Positions 12,063 to 24,346 of a stretch of DNA of 64,000 bases are shown here, piece by piece (position 1 is the stretch's first letter; every line of letters begins with the position of its first letter). This stretch comes from Glebionis coronaria. Taxonomy: Eukaryota; Streptophyta; Magnoliopsida; Asterales; Asteraceae. A model generated the notes under the pieces. That model did no database searches and was not told the DNA's origin. It saw only the letters and a program-made list of their open reading frames with translations. The position numbers were made by a program, and so were the translations under genes. The stretch spans positions 505,060,792 through 505,124,791 of the forward strand of contig CM046882.1 in NCBI GenBank assembly GCA_025667525.1. Reading direction: 5' to 3'.

Positions 12063-12540
12063 TGTAGGGTTTAAGCCCTACAATCCTGGTTATCTAGATG
12101 CAGAATACACGATCTCGAAGTCACAAACCCACAAGCAGAATCGACAGAAAATAAGGCGACGCCCACAAGGTAAATCCCTAATCGTTTCCGATTAGTTTAT
12201 TGAAAAAATGACGTAATTGGGTTGTTCCCCCTCACCTCCTTTTATAGAGATGAGGGGGAACCGACACATACAATGACTCCCGGTCGGGTTGGGCTTAGAC
12301 AATGCCAACCGACCTTTATTCTTAGCTAGTATAGGCTTACTCGACTCTTGACCCCTAGATACGAATTAGGTAAAATAAAGACTAAACATAACATATATAA
12401 AAGAAAAACCCCCTCGAATGTCTTTAGTTTTTAAGTTTGTAACAAGTGACAACCATGCAGAGCTTATAGGTAGATCAACTTTTGGACAAAATAAACAAAC
12501 TTTGCTAAGACTCGCCACGTTTATACTACAAAGTTTATGA
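12063..12540 (-). repeat. C1 5' LTR (outer limit approximate)
   Basis: The inner end is the palindrome TGTAGGGTTTAAGCCCTACA. A minus-strand TATA-like CTATAAAAGGA sits near 12236-12246. With no partner LTR in the window, the outer end is a guess; a CTACA at about 12540 would give a 478-bp LTR with inverted TGTAG/CTACA ends. Confidence 0.5.
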
Positions 12541-12727
12541 TAATAAAGCATAAATTTGCTAGCATCGTTAGTCATTTAGAACCAACACAATGCAAAAACA
12601 CCAAATGAATTAATAATATCCCCATTTGTATACAGCATCAGGTATATGATAATAAGGTTTTTTCTTTTTACTATGATATTGGGATTTTGAGTCTAAAATA
12701 AATAAAATTACAATTCTTTATATAATT

Positions 12728-12915
12728 ATTGGGTATTTGGTTCTGGAACCGAGAACCGGTGGAACCGAACTGAACCGAACCGATAACCAAAAAATCTCAA
12801 AATCAAGAACTAAAACTGGAACTTATGGTTCCAGTTCCGGTTCATTTCTTCGTGGTTCCGGTCCAGTTCTCAGTTCAAAACCGATTCTTCGGTTCTTTTG
12901 CTCATCCTAGCTCCA
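12728..12915. repeat. MITE-like inverted sequence
   Basis: GAACCGAGAACCGG-type motifs on the left half and CCGGTTC/GGTTCTTTTGCTCATCC on the right half make an imperfect inverted repeat of about 190 bp. Sequences reading GAGCAAAAGAACCGAA at one end are common in plant non-autonomous DNA elements. The target duplication was not determined. Confidence 0.4.
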
Positions 12916-13086
12916 TTAGTTTCCAAATTACCAAAAAAGCTAGCCTATATATACAAAGTCCAAACAAATAGTAATCCCATAATAATAGGAGCAGTAATAC
13001 TTTTGATCGATTGATTGGTCAATCACGCTGCTTCATTCGTTCAACTATTGTGTGATAGGTGCTACAAGAACAAAACTGAAAAACAG

Positions 13087-14028
13087 ATGGAACGACTTGG
13101 AGAGGATGAGTTCTTCTCCATTTTCGAACGACTTTCTAACGAAGACGACAAAACATCGTTTGCTTTCGTTTGCAGCACATTCTTCAAAGTTGCATGTTCT
13201 CATATTCGGTCTTTACATACTTGGTCTCCTGATTCGTTGTATAAAATGCTCGTCGTATCACCGCATATGGTATCATTTACATGTAATCAACTACTACTTT
13301 CGAATAACCACATTAAGCTGATAGCCGAGTCATGCCCCAATATCAAGGACCTAAGACTTGCAAGTTTTAGAAAAAAAACACCTTGATTATGACTTGGAGT
13401 TTGATGATATTGGCTTGTGTGCAATCGCGAATGCTTGCATCCATTTGGACCGTGTGGATCTAAGTGGGAGGTTACGCTTTACGGAGATAGGTATTGGTTC
13501 TCTTGTAAAATCATGCAAGAATTTAAGGGTATTACATTTGAGAAAGTGTATACATCTTACTGGCAAATTATTGGAAATAATTGGAGAAGCAACTCTTATT
13601 GAAAATTTATCCTTGCAACGATGCAATTTAATTAGTGATCTGGGTTTGAAGTATTTGCTGAAGTTGGGAAGTCTAAGAATCCTGGATTTGTCTAAGTGCA
13701 GGACTAATATCACTGACTGCGGGATTGTGCCCTTATGTCAGCTCCTAAATCTTGAGAGATTATATTTGGATTTTTTAACCAATATAACCAACATTTCTTT
13801 ACTTGAAATTTGTCGCAAATGTTTGAAGATGACGACCTTAAGTTTGTCGGGTTGTTACAAAATTACTAGTGTTGGTGTACGTGGTTTTCTGGTTACCAAT
13901 GCTTGTCTGAACTTACGATGAAATCATGTTGGAAACTCGATTTGTTTAAGGATGTCCATCCAATTGTTATTTCATGCCCAAGTTTCAGGCGTCTTAAGCT
14001 CAATAACACGTCGATGCCTTTCCCATAA
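13087..14028 (+). pseudogene. F-box/LRR protein pseudogene, two frameshifts
   Basis: The ATG at 13087 opens MERLGEDEFFSIFERLSNED followed by FAFVCSTFFKVA, an F-box motif. In the family, F-box proteins recruit substrates to SCF ubiquitin ligases, and leucine-rich repeats bind the target. LRRs follow: NIKDLRL, LDRVDLSG, NLRVLHLRKC, IENLSLQRC, SLRILDLSKC, NLERLYL, MTTLSLSGCYKIT, FRRLKLNN. A run of eight A at about 13370 shifts the frame, and a second shift lies near 13910; the last frame ends at TAA 14026-14028. At about 310 codons it is shorter than typical family members. Either an inactivated copy or a homopolymer read error for the first shift; the second shift argues for a pseudogene. No intron is evident, so it may be a retrocopy or an intronless F-box gene. 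Confidence 0.75.
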
Positions 14029-15039
14029 TTCAAAAGGGTTAACGGTGCAAATTGTTGCTCGTTAAACATTTCTTATGTTTACTTGCTAAATTTTAGGGGT
14101 GTTTTTCGTTTTTTATAGGCTATCTAGTTGTGCATATTGGATATTTCAAAGTTATAGTTATTTACTTATTTTATCTTTTTTTTATAAGTTTTCAAAGTTA
14201 TAGTTATTTACTTATTTTATCTTCTTTTTATAAGTTTTAGTTGAAAAATTCTTGTTCCTGGTTTATAAAGGCATGTGATTTTAGGCTTTAATGCTTTACT
14301 CGTTATAATGTGTTTATGTTTATGTGGATAAATTGTATCTATAATTAAAGAAGGGAATCACGTTCCCCTATGAACATTTCTCCTCTCACACGCTTATTAT
14401 TAAATTAAAACCAGTCTCTCACAAACTCCTCACACCCCAAAGTTTGTGTGTGTGATAGTTCCTGTAGCAGTCTCATCTTCTTCGCTGTTGATTTTCGATC
14501 TGAGTTCTGTAGCACTTCTTCGTTTGGTACCGTTGATTCACACACCAACCTTTATCTTATAGTACCACTTTTATCCTCATACTTCATTAAATTTTTGCAT
14601 CTCTCTCTCTAGAAAAAAAGATCTGATTGATGTGGGTTCTCTCTCTAGAAAAAGAGATCACATCTAAGGATCTGGGTTATAATCGAATACGCGATCCAAA
14701 AGGAAGAGATTGATGCAGGTAACTTTTTTTAATATTATTAAGTTTATGATTTTGGATATTTCTTTTCATTATATTAGACTCTCAATTGAATCTTAGATGA
14801 ACACAAATTTAGAGGGCTTTTTGTTTCGTTTCTTTTTGTTTGTTTCCATGAGGAGAATGGATTTTTGTTGATTTTTTTTAATCTAAATGTTTCTTCTTTT
14901 TGTTGATGTTTTGAGGCAGGATGATGAGGAGAATGATTTTTTTTCCCAATAATTATGGTATGTAGATTAAGTCTCTCACACCATACCGAAAAAGAAAATA
15001 AATAATACCCGGCCATATTGATTTCGTTTCATGGGAAAA

Positions 15040-16440
15040 ATGATGTATGCACTATTATTACGGTTGTTGCTGGGGTTTTGATTGTTAGACACCATTAGAA
15101 CCCGTCGCTTGGCGTGGCAGGTCTTTACATTTGTAGCCGCGACGGGTTGTACAATTCCTTCTTGATTGTATCAGGACATATCGTGTATGCCTCAATAAAG
15201 CTTAACATCTTAAATTGTAGCTTATGATTGATAACCTGAAAAGCTGGTAAAGCGATAAATGCCAATGTTGAGGGTTTTCATTTTTACGGTCCATATGTGG
15301 CATATAAACTAGGGCTGCTAAAGGTTTTCATTGTTGGGATTCTATTTTTCATAAAGGTCGGAAGTATTCAGTTTGAACAAACATTATTAGGGATGATCGG
15401 TCGTTTTGATTGCCGCTGTTTACATGTACCCTGAAATTTGAATTGTCCAGTTTGAGAAAATGGCCTCACAACATACTTTGTTTCGTAACATTGGTATAGC
15501 CTAGCGCTTGGCGTGGCAGGTCTTTGGATTTGCAGCCGCGACTGGTTGACCATTTGTTTGCGTTGCTGCTGACTTTTTAAATGTTCATTGGCGGGGTAAG
15601 CTTTGTAAGCTTGCCGACATGGTTGTCGTATCCTCTTTTCTCGGGTTCTTATCTCATGAATATACTCTTACTATGGTGTTAAGTTACTTTCCGTTGATTG
15701 TTGGCGATGATGATACTATTCTTTTTCAGCGCTAATGCTTCTGAATGTACAATAAGTTGTTGGACCGTGATGGGTGCCGCCCAACCGTATCTTGGCAGGG
15801 CATCACTTTATCGTGCTTGCAGCCACGGGCGGGTCGGGTACCCTTTTTCTCGGGTTCAAAACTCGCAAATCTGAGCTAATAGTTAGAAGTTGCAGCGAGC
15901 TTAGTCGTTGAAAAGGATTTTGATGCTTACTTAGAAATTGCAGCAAGTGTGGTTGCGGCAAAGCAGAGTTGGTGAGCTTGATGCCATGGCTGATGTCTCC
16001 TCAAAATGAACATAGCTACCAACATTATTTTTGTTTCAGAACAGTGGATTTGAATAAGATTGTCAGGTATGTGGTTAAGTGGCAGCAGGTGGAAGTGGTA
16101 TATGTGACACGTAACCGCTTATAATAAATGTTGTCGGCCGGGTTGAGGCATTTACTTCTCGGGTTGGGTCAACCTCGTGGGTCAGGGACGACATTCCTAA
16201 TAAATATAAAGATAAGTTACTGTAAGTTTATTATTAGCGATGATGATAGTATTGCTTTTGAGCGTTTATGCTTTTACAAGCACAATAAGTTGTTGGAACG
16301 TGATGGGTGCCACCCAATCGTATCTTGGTAGGGAATCACTATATCGTGTTTGCAGCCATGGGGTTCGGATACCCTTTTATCAGGTTCCAACCTCGCAGAT
16401 CTGAGCCATCCCTGTTTGTAAAGCGATGGGTTCAAATGTT
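15040..16440 (+). repeat. Diverged direct repeats inside the Helitron
   Basis: Two pairs of related blocks are visible: CGCTTGGCGTGGCAGGTCTT near 15107 and 15505, and GTGATGGGTGCCNCCCAAYCG near 15767 and 16298, each extending over roughly 50-110 bp with substitutions. No coding sequence was recognised here. Confidence 0.5.
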
Positions 16441-16451
16441 TAATTTCATCA

Positions 16452-16887
<436 letters not shown>

Positions 16888-17817
16888 AATATGTGATAAG
16901 CTATAGAATAAGCTAATCCAAACACCCCAGGTATTGATTTATGCTGAAAGATCACATATGCGTATATCTACCTTCTGCCACACGCTTTGTGGCAGAAAAT
17001 CAAAGGCTTGGGTACAAACGATGGGTGGGTAGGATAATTTGTAACTTTTGGCGCTAATGTACCAGGTAATTTATGGTCTTTTTCATTTTATCTCAATCAA
17101 TGGGTTACACTTCAACGGAAACCGGCCACTACTTACTATAAGAACTTCGAATTTTTGAATCCCCACTTTCTTTTTTCAAGGTTACTTTTTTATTTTGATG
17201 TTGTAATTTTACTTTGATGTGATTTTTTATGTTGACTGTATTGGTTCAATGAGATGGAATGAATTTTTTTCTTCTTCCTTATAGGTTGGAGGATGCACAA
17301 GAAGTCCAAGATATGAGCTAGGTCACTTTCAAACATTCTCTTACCAATGCTTTAGTTGATCATGTCCAACCATTCCAGGTTTCTGTTCACTATATGCTTC
17401 AAAGATTTAAGCTTTAAATGCTATAAGTTTATATGCAAATTCACACATTTATTTACATTTTTTCAGCCTCGATATCTTATACTTTGTGGGAGGTGTACGC
17501 AGCAACATTCAGAGGCGCTTTCTAATGGGTTGCAGACTTCAAATGATTAAACTAAAGTAAGTCTTACACACCAAACGCTACTACTAAAAAGAGTTATTTT
17601 ATTACTAAAATTTATTCCTATATGTACAATCGATGTCTAGAACTTAGTTATATGGAATTCTTATTAGAGAACTGGAGATTATGCTTACTTGGGTGCTCGG
17701 TTCTAGCATACGCAGTTAAACCAGGTAGTGGTGGATTCTTTAATCATATATGTCATTCCAGTCTTTTTATTTTTATATAACATCAATCTGAGGGAAATAA
17801 GCCTCTTAAACCTTTAG

Positions 17818-19450
17818 AGGTGGCAAAAGCTAAGGTGGGGATACCCCATTATACAAGCAAGTGTTATGGAGGACTAGCCTTTGGTTTAGGAGACCAGCCA
17901 TGGATCCACATTATGTGTTTATTTAACCATTCTAACCTTTCTATCATACACATTACGGATAGACATTACTGAAATGATAATGTTTACGTACGCATATCAC
18001 TCATTTGTCTTGAAACAAGCAACATTAAGTACTAAATAGTATTAACTCTAATATGTGATTTTATAGGTATTCGAACGAGGCTGCAGGGTAACAAGCCGTA
18101 GGGTTTGTGGTTAGAAGAAAAAGTAGTTGTTGATCCTAAACTTAGATCGATTAGCTTTTATATTATCGAGATAGATCAAGAGTAATACGTAGAGAAACTT
18201 TGTATTATCAAAAATCTAAGTGCTATACGGAATTAGCTCTTAGAATAAAGAACAAAATAACAAAGTATGTAAACCAGACTTTCAACTTCGATTGATAATA
18301 ATAATAATAAGAACAGTGATTGAAAGTATATCTCAAACCCTAACCTAAAGGCCTCCTTTTATAAGCACAAGGAGCCTTGTACACAAAGTAAATGTGTCAA
18401 CTATTCTAGGAAGATATATTAAGATAAACATATAAAATACAATATACATGCATATCCTCCTAACATATCCAAACGTGTTAACTTGTAAAACTTAACAACT
18501 GCTTGATTTCTCTTGTCGGGGCCTAGGTTGTCAGTGGCTTGATAACACCTTGTCAGCGGCTACACATCTCTTGTCAGCGGCTTGTAGACTTAACTAATTT
18601 TATTTCCAACAATAGTATCATTGATGTAGTAGTAGTAAAATATTTTGTAAGAAAACAGGTACTTTTTCCTTCATTCCCCATCTTATTGCTTGACTAAACC
18701 CCCATACTAAACAAAGAACTGAATTATATATGTGTTCTGGAAATGTTAAGTTGTAAAGTAGTTATCTCGTGATATTTATATACACAGTTTAAAATAATAT
18801 GATTTAACTTTGATAATGGCAAAACTGGGTGGGTCATACAAATGGATCAAAACAGCTGTTGGGTGGGTCGTGAAAATGGGATAAAACTGATCATAATTGG
18901 AAATAAGGTCGTTGAACCTCAAGTGGTTTTTATCAAGAGGCAAAAGCTAAGGTGGGGTTACCCCATTATACAATCAAGTGTATGGAGGACTTTCCCTTTG
19001 TTTAGGAGACCACCTAGGGATCCACATTATGTGTTTAGTTGCTAATTTTAACCTTTTTTAGCATACAAATCTCCGATAGACATTACTTAATAGTATTAAC
19101 TCTGATATGTGATTCCGTAGGTATTCGAATGAGGCTGCATGGCAACTACCCGTGTGGTTTGTGGTTAGAAGAAAAAGTAGAATCATTGATTAAGCAGAAG
19201 TAAAAGATTTTGTAAGAAAACAATACTTTTTCCTTCATTTCCCATCTTATTGCTTAATTAAACCCCCATACTAAACAAAGATCTGAATTATATATGTTTT
19301 CTGAAAATATTAAGTTGTAAAGTGGGTTATCCGGTGATGTGTATATACACATAGTTTAAAATAATACGAGTTAACTTTGATAATGGCAAAACTGGCTGGG
19401 TCACACAAATGGATCAAAACAGCTGCTTGTAGGTCATGAAAATAAGATAA
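17818..19450 (+). repeat. Tandem segmental duplication, first copy interrupted by a solo LTR
   Basis: 17818-18127 joined to 18612-18890 matches 18938-19440 (shared landmarks: GGCAAAAGCTAAGGTGGGG, GGATCCACATTATGTGTTTA, GGTATTCGAA, CCCCCATACTAAACAAAGA, GGATCAAAACAGCTG). The first copy contains the solo LTR at 18128-18611, while the second shows the uninterrupted site near 19165-19185. Both copies contain an AG|GTATTCGAA...GTGGTTAGAAG exon-like block. Confidence 0.8.
18128..18611 (-). repeat. Solo LTR of an S1-family Copia element
   Basis: TGTTGATCC...CCAACA, 484 bp, homologous over its full length to the S1 3' LTR at 35003-35483. It is flanked by GTAGT and ATAGT (4 of 5 identical). It carries four copies of the TGTCAGYGG core spaced 15, 22 and 21 bp, as in the S1 LTR. 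The empty site survives in the neighbouring duplicate. Confidence 0.85.
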
Positions 19451-20097
19451 AAGTCTAAACCTGATACTTGAATAGAAATCAAATTCATTTGGATCAAAGT
19501 TAAATTCAAAAATAAAATTGTATACTTTTTTAAACAATTTAGGCGGTTTAACTATGCTACAAGTATTTTTGTATTTTGATGATGCCAATATTATTATTAC
19601 AAAGAAAAGTAGAAAATATAAACACAAATATTAAGACCACCAGAAGATGTAGGACACGGTAGAATGTGGAGGTTTTATGCATTCAACATTGCATTTTGAA
19701 AATGTTTGTGTGATATAAGTGATAATCAGAATCAGATAATTAGTTGTGATAAAACATATAGTAGCATATTGTGATTGAAATGTGCTAATAAAGTTGTTTG
19801 TAAAATGGCATATAAATAATTTGATTATCCAAACACTAGAAACCACTTTTATGTGTCTTGAAAAAGCAATAATCAGATATATAGGTGCAAAACGCAATAC
19901 TAAACACCCCTCTCATTTACCTACTTTTGTGAGTTTGTGTTTGTGTTTGGATGGTCACTTTGCTTATTGATGAATATAGTTTGTAGACCAACTGAAGATG
20001 CTTTATTTTGATTTTCTTCGAATACTGAGAGTATGTATAATGATCGTGATTTTAGTAAATTTATATGTTTTCATAATTGCAGCTATTGATGATGAAT

Positions 20098-20454
20098 ACT
20101 TTTGAATAAGATCATTGCTTTTCGGGTCCATTGTAAATTGGATGCACCATCAAACCTATGCGGTTGTTGCAGCTGCAACAAATGAACTTGTTGAAGGATA
20201 CATGAAATGGAAGGCAGATGATGATGCAACCGCAACAGATACACGTGGTAATCAGAACTTTTTACACCCATTTGGTGTCGGCCTTAAAAGATGTGTGGTA
20301 ACTGTAGCGTCGGTCACGCTATTCTGTTGTGTTTTTTATCAGGAGGCAGATCTGTTGGCTTGGTGTCATTGGTCATTTGTGCAGCAAATATACATGTATT
20401 TCCAGGGAAGGGGGAAAGCTACGGAGATGAATGGTGATGCTGCAGATAAACTAT
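20098..20454 (+). pseudogene. Exon-like gene fragment in the Helitron
   Basis: After a TTGCAG acceptor-like site near 20083, a stretch translates as an open frame containing VVAAATNELVEGYMKWKAD. A second segment after TTTTATCAG (20342) can be read as GRSVGLVSLVICAANIHVFP to a stop. Neither is recognised as a known family. Splice-like borders and open frames suggest captured exons; the frames of the two segments have not been shown to join. Confidence 0.3.
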
Positions 20455-20776
20455 AATCGCTGCATTCTAACACAAATGTATTCTACCGCTTTAGGTAATT
20501 AGAGGGCGTTTGAACGGCTGCAAGACAACTTTTTTTAGAGGTATCTTGGACGTTGAATGGTCTGATTAGGACTGTTGAAAACTGTAAATTTCAAGGGTGT
20601 TTTTGACAAAATTTGTTGTATATATATTTGGTAGAATACAACAGACTTAGCCGCTGCTGCTAATGGGCTTGCATATATTGCTGCTTTTAGGTTTTGTATT
20701 TCATAAACGACCCGAGACGTTGGTACAAACAATTTTATGTAAATGAAACACAAAATCGTAACAAAGTATCTAACAG

Positions 20777-20806
20777 CCCGCGGCGAAGCGCGGGTACCTC
20801 CCCTAG
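20777..20806 (+). other. Helitron 3' terminus: hairpin plus CTAG
   Basis: Stem CCCGCG (20777-20782) pairs with CGCGGG (20789-20794) around GCGAAG, followed by TACCTCCC and the terminal CTAG (20803-20806), then T. This is the replication-termination signal form of plant Helitrons. Confidence 0.75.
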
Positions 20807-21941
20807 TGATTATCATCCATGAAAATGTTCAAGACTCGACTTTTAAAGAAGATGGCAAATAAGGTTTTCGCATATAGTTTGTTCGTTTACGTAGAAAAAG
20901 AGATTGTTTAAACTTTTGACTTTAAATTTATATCGTAATTGCATTGTAACAAACTTAGCGTTTGTTTATATTTTTTTCTTTACATTTTAAAAAGTGTAAA
21001 CTTGATTTATAATATATTCACACTTATAAATTTGGATGTTAAAAAGTGTGAACTATTAAAAAGTTCACACATAAAAGTATTAAGTATTAAAAGGTTCACA
21101 TATAACAGTATGGTTTATTATAAATCTTTACACTTAAAAGTGTAAAGTTAGTTGTTACACCCAATTGGTTTAAAAAAATACACTAATGATAAGATGAACT
21201 TTTCAAATTCACACATTTTAAAATGTGAAAAAAGTGTCATAATAAATGCAAAAAATCAACTCATTTGTTTTATAGTTGATAGTGTTCAAAAATCTAAAAG
21301 ACCATCGAAGAGTTGTAACTTTTTATTCTTTAATGCAATGTTTTTAAACCTGGTTTTCAAATCGATCCGTTGAGTCATCGGGTCTGGGTCAACCCGGGTT
21401 AACCCGATTCTCTAAAAAAAATAATTTTTTTCAGATTTTTTATAATTAACAAAAATTATATATAAAAACAATAAATACTTTCGTATATTAAATATATAAA
21501 TTATTTATCAACCTATATAACATGTAAAAATAATATTCCGTCACAAATACGTAAAATTTACATATTTTTTTAAAACAACCCGAAAAAATTGAAACCCGAT
21601 CAGGTCTCGAGAACTGAGTTGACCCGGGTCACCTCAAACCCGGCGGGTTTAACCGGGTTTTGAAAATATAAAACTCGGTTCAATGTGATTCCTTTTTTCG
21701 ACCGGAACCGAGTTAATCGATTGACCCGACTAGATTGAACCGGGTATGAAAACATTATTTTAATGTTTATTACATGGCTTTCTTTAATATGTAAGACTAC
21801 TTTGATTTCTCTAGCCACCTATATGCTTACAAACCATATCTGCTAATTTGAAATTAATCATCAAAACAATCACTGCCATACAAAATTTATACCAAATGTT
21901 TAAGGTTTCATACAATCAAATCAAAAGGAAGATTTTTGTTC
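20807..21941. other. AT-rich non-coding stretch
   Basis: No gene is seen. 20950-21240 is dense in short palindromic TTCACACTT/AAGTGTAAA motifs. 21340-21740 holds GGGTTAACCCGG and CCGGGTTTAACCGGG-type blocks about 250 bp apart in opposite orientation, which look like a decayed MITE-type inverted repeat. Confidence 0.4.
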
Positions 21942-22070
21942 TTAAAAAGTTACCATTCCAGCTACCCATCTGCGTAATGTCATAATGTTGTTATTAATAA
22001 CCTGCTGAATTCTATTAAAAAGCTCCGAAATTGACTTCACGGAATATTCTTTCTTCACTGGGATACTTAC
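21942..22070 (-). pseudogene. Candidate terminal coding exon of an unidentified gene
   Basis: On the minus strand a T-rich tract ending ATTTGCAG is followed by an open frame of 42 codons to TAA, containing KKEYSVKSISELFNRIQQV and MTLRRWVAGM. The amphipathic, gene-like composition and the splice acceptor suggest a real last exon. The family is not recognised. C2 is inserted 45 bp upstream, i.e. in the presumed intron. Exons on the far side of C2 (right of 28132) were not convincingly found, so the gene may be dead. The GTAAGT following the AG could instead be a donor site, so the call is tentative. Confidence 0.35.
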
Positions 22071-22114
22071 CTGCAAATAAATATTATTGGTGTTAATAAA
22101 ACAAGTTTGCATAA

Positions 22115-22578
22115 TATTAACAAGTAAGTTGACAGGTTGTTATAAGTTGGAGGGTAAGTAAGGTAACTTTTTCCTTTTATATTTTTTGTCTTGTATATTT
22201 TTGTTTCAGTTTGGCAGGTTGCTTAAAGGCTGAGGGCTAAATATGACAAGCAGTGGAAACTCACGTCAACCCTAGTCTTTGGACTATATATTCATCGCAT
22301 TCTAGTTAGCTTATTCATTCTGTTTGTTAGCTTTTCATCTCTCACTTTGTGTACTCCGTCATTGTTGATACTTGGAGTTCTGGTTTTGATACTTGTTTGT
22401 GTATATTGATCTTGGTTTGTAAGATCAGTAATACACTTATTTCTTTCTTTCTGATTTGTAAGTACTATCAAAAAGCTAGGTATCACATTTGAAGTGATAG
22501 CCTAACGCAGTTTAATAAAATAAAAGGGGAGGTTGGTTGAATTACTTGATTCTTGATTTTGTTTTGTAAAATCGAATA
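22115..22578 (+). repeat. C2 5' LTR
   Basis: Starts TATTAACAAG after the CATAA duplication and ends AAATCGAATA right at the PBS. A TATA-like ACTATATATTC lies near 22282. Confidence 0.95.
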
Positions 22579-22591
22579 TGGTATCAGAGAC
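22579..22591 (+). promoter_or_regulatory. C2 primer-binding site
   Basis: TGGTATCAGAGAC abuts the 5' LTR with no spacer, the initiator tRNA-Met-type PBS. The leader 22592-23167 that follows holds no gene and repeats the phrase AAATTAGGGTTTC twice. Confidence 0.85.
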
Positions 22592-23167
22592 TATGGTTCT
22601 TGATACTTGCTTTTAAACGTGTTTCTAACTCTGATTTCAATTAGCTACTGGTTAATTGAGTTTTTGATCAAATCTCAAAAATTAGGGTTTCGTAATTTTT
22701 GGGGGTTTTCTGATTTCTGGTGTTCCTTTAGGTTTAATTGGGTTCTTTATTAGTTATTTGGGTTTAATTTCATCTCTGGTAAGGTTAATTGAAGAAACCC
22801 TAAATTTCAGAAATTAGGGTTTCATTCAATTTTTGGGGATTTGTTGTTTTTCGTTGGTTATCTGTTATAACTAACTCTTTCAGGTTGGTATTCCGCTGTG
22901 CTTATTGATTTGTGGTGAGATCTTCTTGATCTCATTGGATCTTGGCTATTCTTTGCTGGTAGCTGCGTGTTTTGTTACACCTCTCTTGCTCTCTCTTTAG
23001 TTTTGGTTTCTTGTTTCTGTTTGGAGAGTGATTTAGGTGTCGAAGGGATTAGGTAGTCTTGGTGGATTGATTCAGTTTTCTTTTGTGCTTCTTGGTAGCT
23101 GTGTGTAGAGGAGATATAAGGGGTTTTTTTTTTTGAGTTTTTTGTGTGATTTCTTTGTGTTGTTATC

Positions 23168-24346
23168 ATGTCTGATCCCAAGAAAGGTGATCAGGTTGAT
23201 AACCCTGTTAGTGATAGTGGAACAGAAGAAAATGAAACTGTCATTCACACTAATGACCCATTATACTTACACCCTACTGATACTAATGGGCAGCCCATTG
23301 TGAGTGTTAAACTAATTGGACCAGAGAACTATAAAGTTTGGGCTGCTGCATTTAAACTTGCTTTGCATACTAAGAATAAATTGGGTTTTACTGATGGTAC
23401 TTGTGAGAAAAATAATGATAATGTTGTTTTGGCTGATCAATGGGATAGATGCAATGCTGTGGTTTTATCTTGGATCCTTGGGTGTATCTCTTTTGAGTTA
23501 TACCAAGGAAAATTTTTTTCTAAAAATGCTAAAGATGTGTGGGATGAGTTTAAAGAAACATATGATAAAATAGATGGATCTGTTATCTATAATTTGCATT
23601 ATAAATTTTGCTCTCTCACTCAATCTGGGTCTTCTTTGTCTGAGTATTATCATAATTACAACAGCTTATGGAGGCAGTTTGACTCCCTTGTCAATCTTCC
23701 TTCTTGTAATTATGATGGTGCTCCTCAAATGAAGAGCCATAATGCTCTTATGAGGCTTATGCAGTTCCTCATGGGTCTTGATGACACTTTCAGTGTTGTT
23801 AGGAGTCAATTGTTAACTGCTGACCCTTTGCCTGATGTTAAATCTGCTTTTGCTACTTTGTCAAGGGTTGAGTCTCATAAGAATAGTCATGTTCATAATG
23901 GTAATGACAAGAATATTGCTTCTGCTTTTGTGGTTAAACCTAATAATTGGTCTAATAATAGAAATAATCAAAGTAGACGTACTCATTGCAATATGAATGG
24001 TCATACAGTTGATAGATGTTTTGAGCTTAATGGGCATCCTCCAGGTTTCAAGAAAAGAAATACTGGAGGATCTAATGTTTCTAATAATGTCACTAGCTCT
24101 CATGGTAATGGTGTTGATCAGGGATCTGAGAATTCTCTTCCCTTTACTGCTGATCAAATTAATAGACTCATGGCTTTGATAAATTCAAAGCCTGATATTG
24201 GTGATGTGCAGTCTTGTGCTGCAGGTATAAGATTTGGTTCTAATCATGTTGTAAGTTTTGTTACTTGTCAATTCTTTAACTATAACACCAATATAAGTAG
24301 ATATAACACTTATATTGGTTGGATCTTTGATTCTGGAGCATCCTAA
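23168..24346 (+). pseudogene. C2 gag and start of protease, stop at active site
   Basis: The ATG at 23168 starts a 392-codon frame. It holds the Copia Gag N-terminal domain (NYKVWAAAFKLAL), the central Gag domain (DVWDEFKETYDKIDGS, SEYYHNYNSLWRQFD), and a CCHC-like knuckle at about residues 275-290 whose first Cys has been lost (HCNMNGHTVDRCF). It ends with the protease motif WIFDSGAS followed at once by TAA (24344-24346) where the next residue of the motif should be. Translation continues in the same frame at 24347, so one substitution accounts for the break. Gag would assemble the virus-like particle in the cytoplasm. Confidence 0.9.

Larger units (their letters stand above)
1..12540 (-). 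mobile_element. Ty1/Copia retrotransposon C1 (Tork-like), split by E1, 3' end outside window
   Basis: Read on the minus strand, an LTR near 12063-12540 is followed by a TGGTATCAGAGC primer-binding site, a gag with CCHC knuckle, a protease, and then, beyond the inserted element E1, an integrase C-terminal half and the start of reverse transcriptase at the left window edge. Domain order PR-IN-RT identifies Ty1/Copia. The sequence between the pre-integrase motif (VWHKR, about 10270) and the resumed integrase (about 1522) lacks the integrase zinc region and first catalytic Asp, so host sequence was lost at the E1 junction. The right limit of the LTR is estimated only, because no second LTR copy lies in the window. 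Lineage (Tork/TNT-like) is inferred from the style of the Gag. Confidence 0.85.

Noticed and set aside
13052..13321. Alternative open frames overlapping the F-box/LRR pseudogene (also 13387-13713 minus, 13417-13602)
   Set aside because: They are shadows of the real frame, which carries the F-box and LRR motifs.
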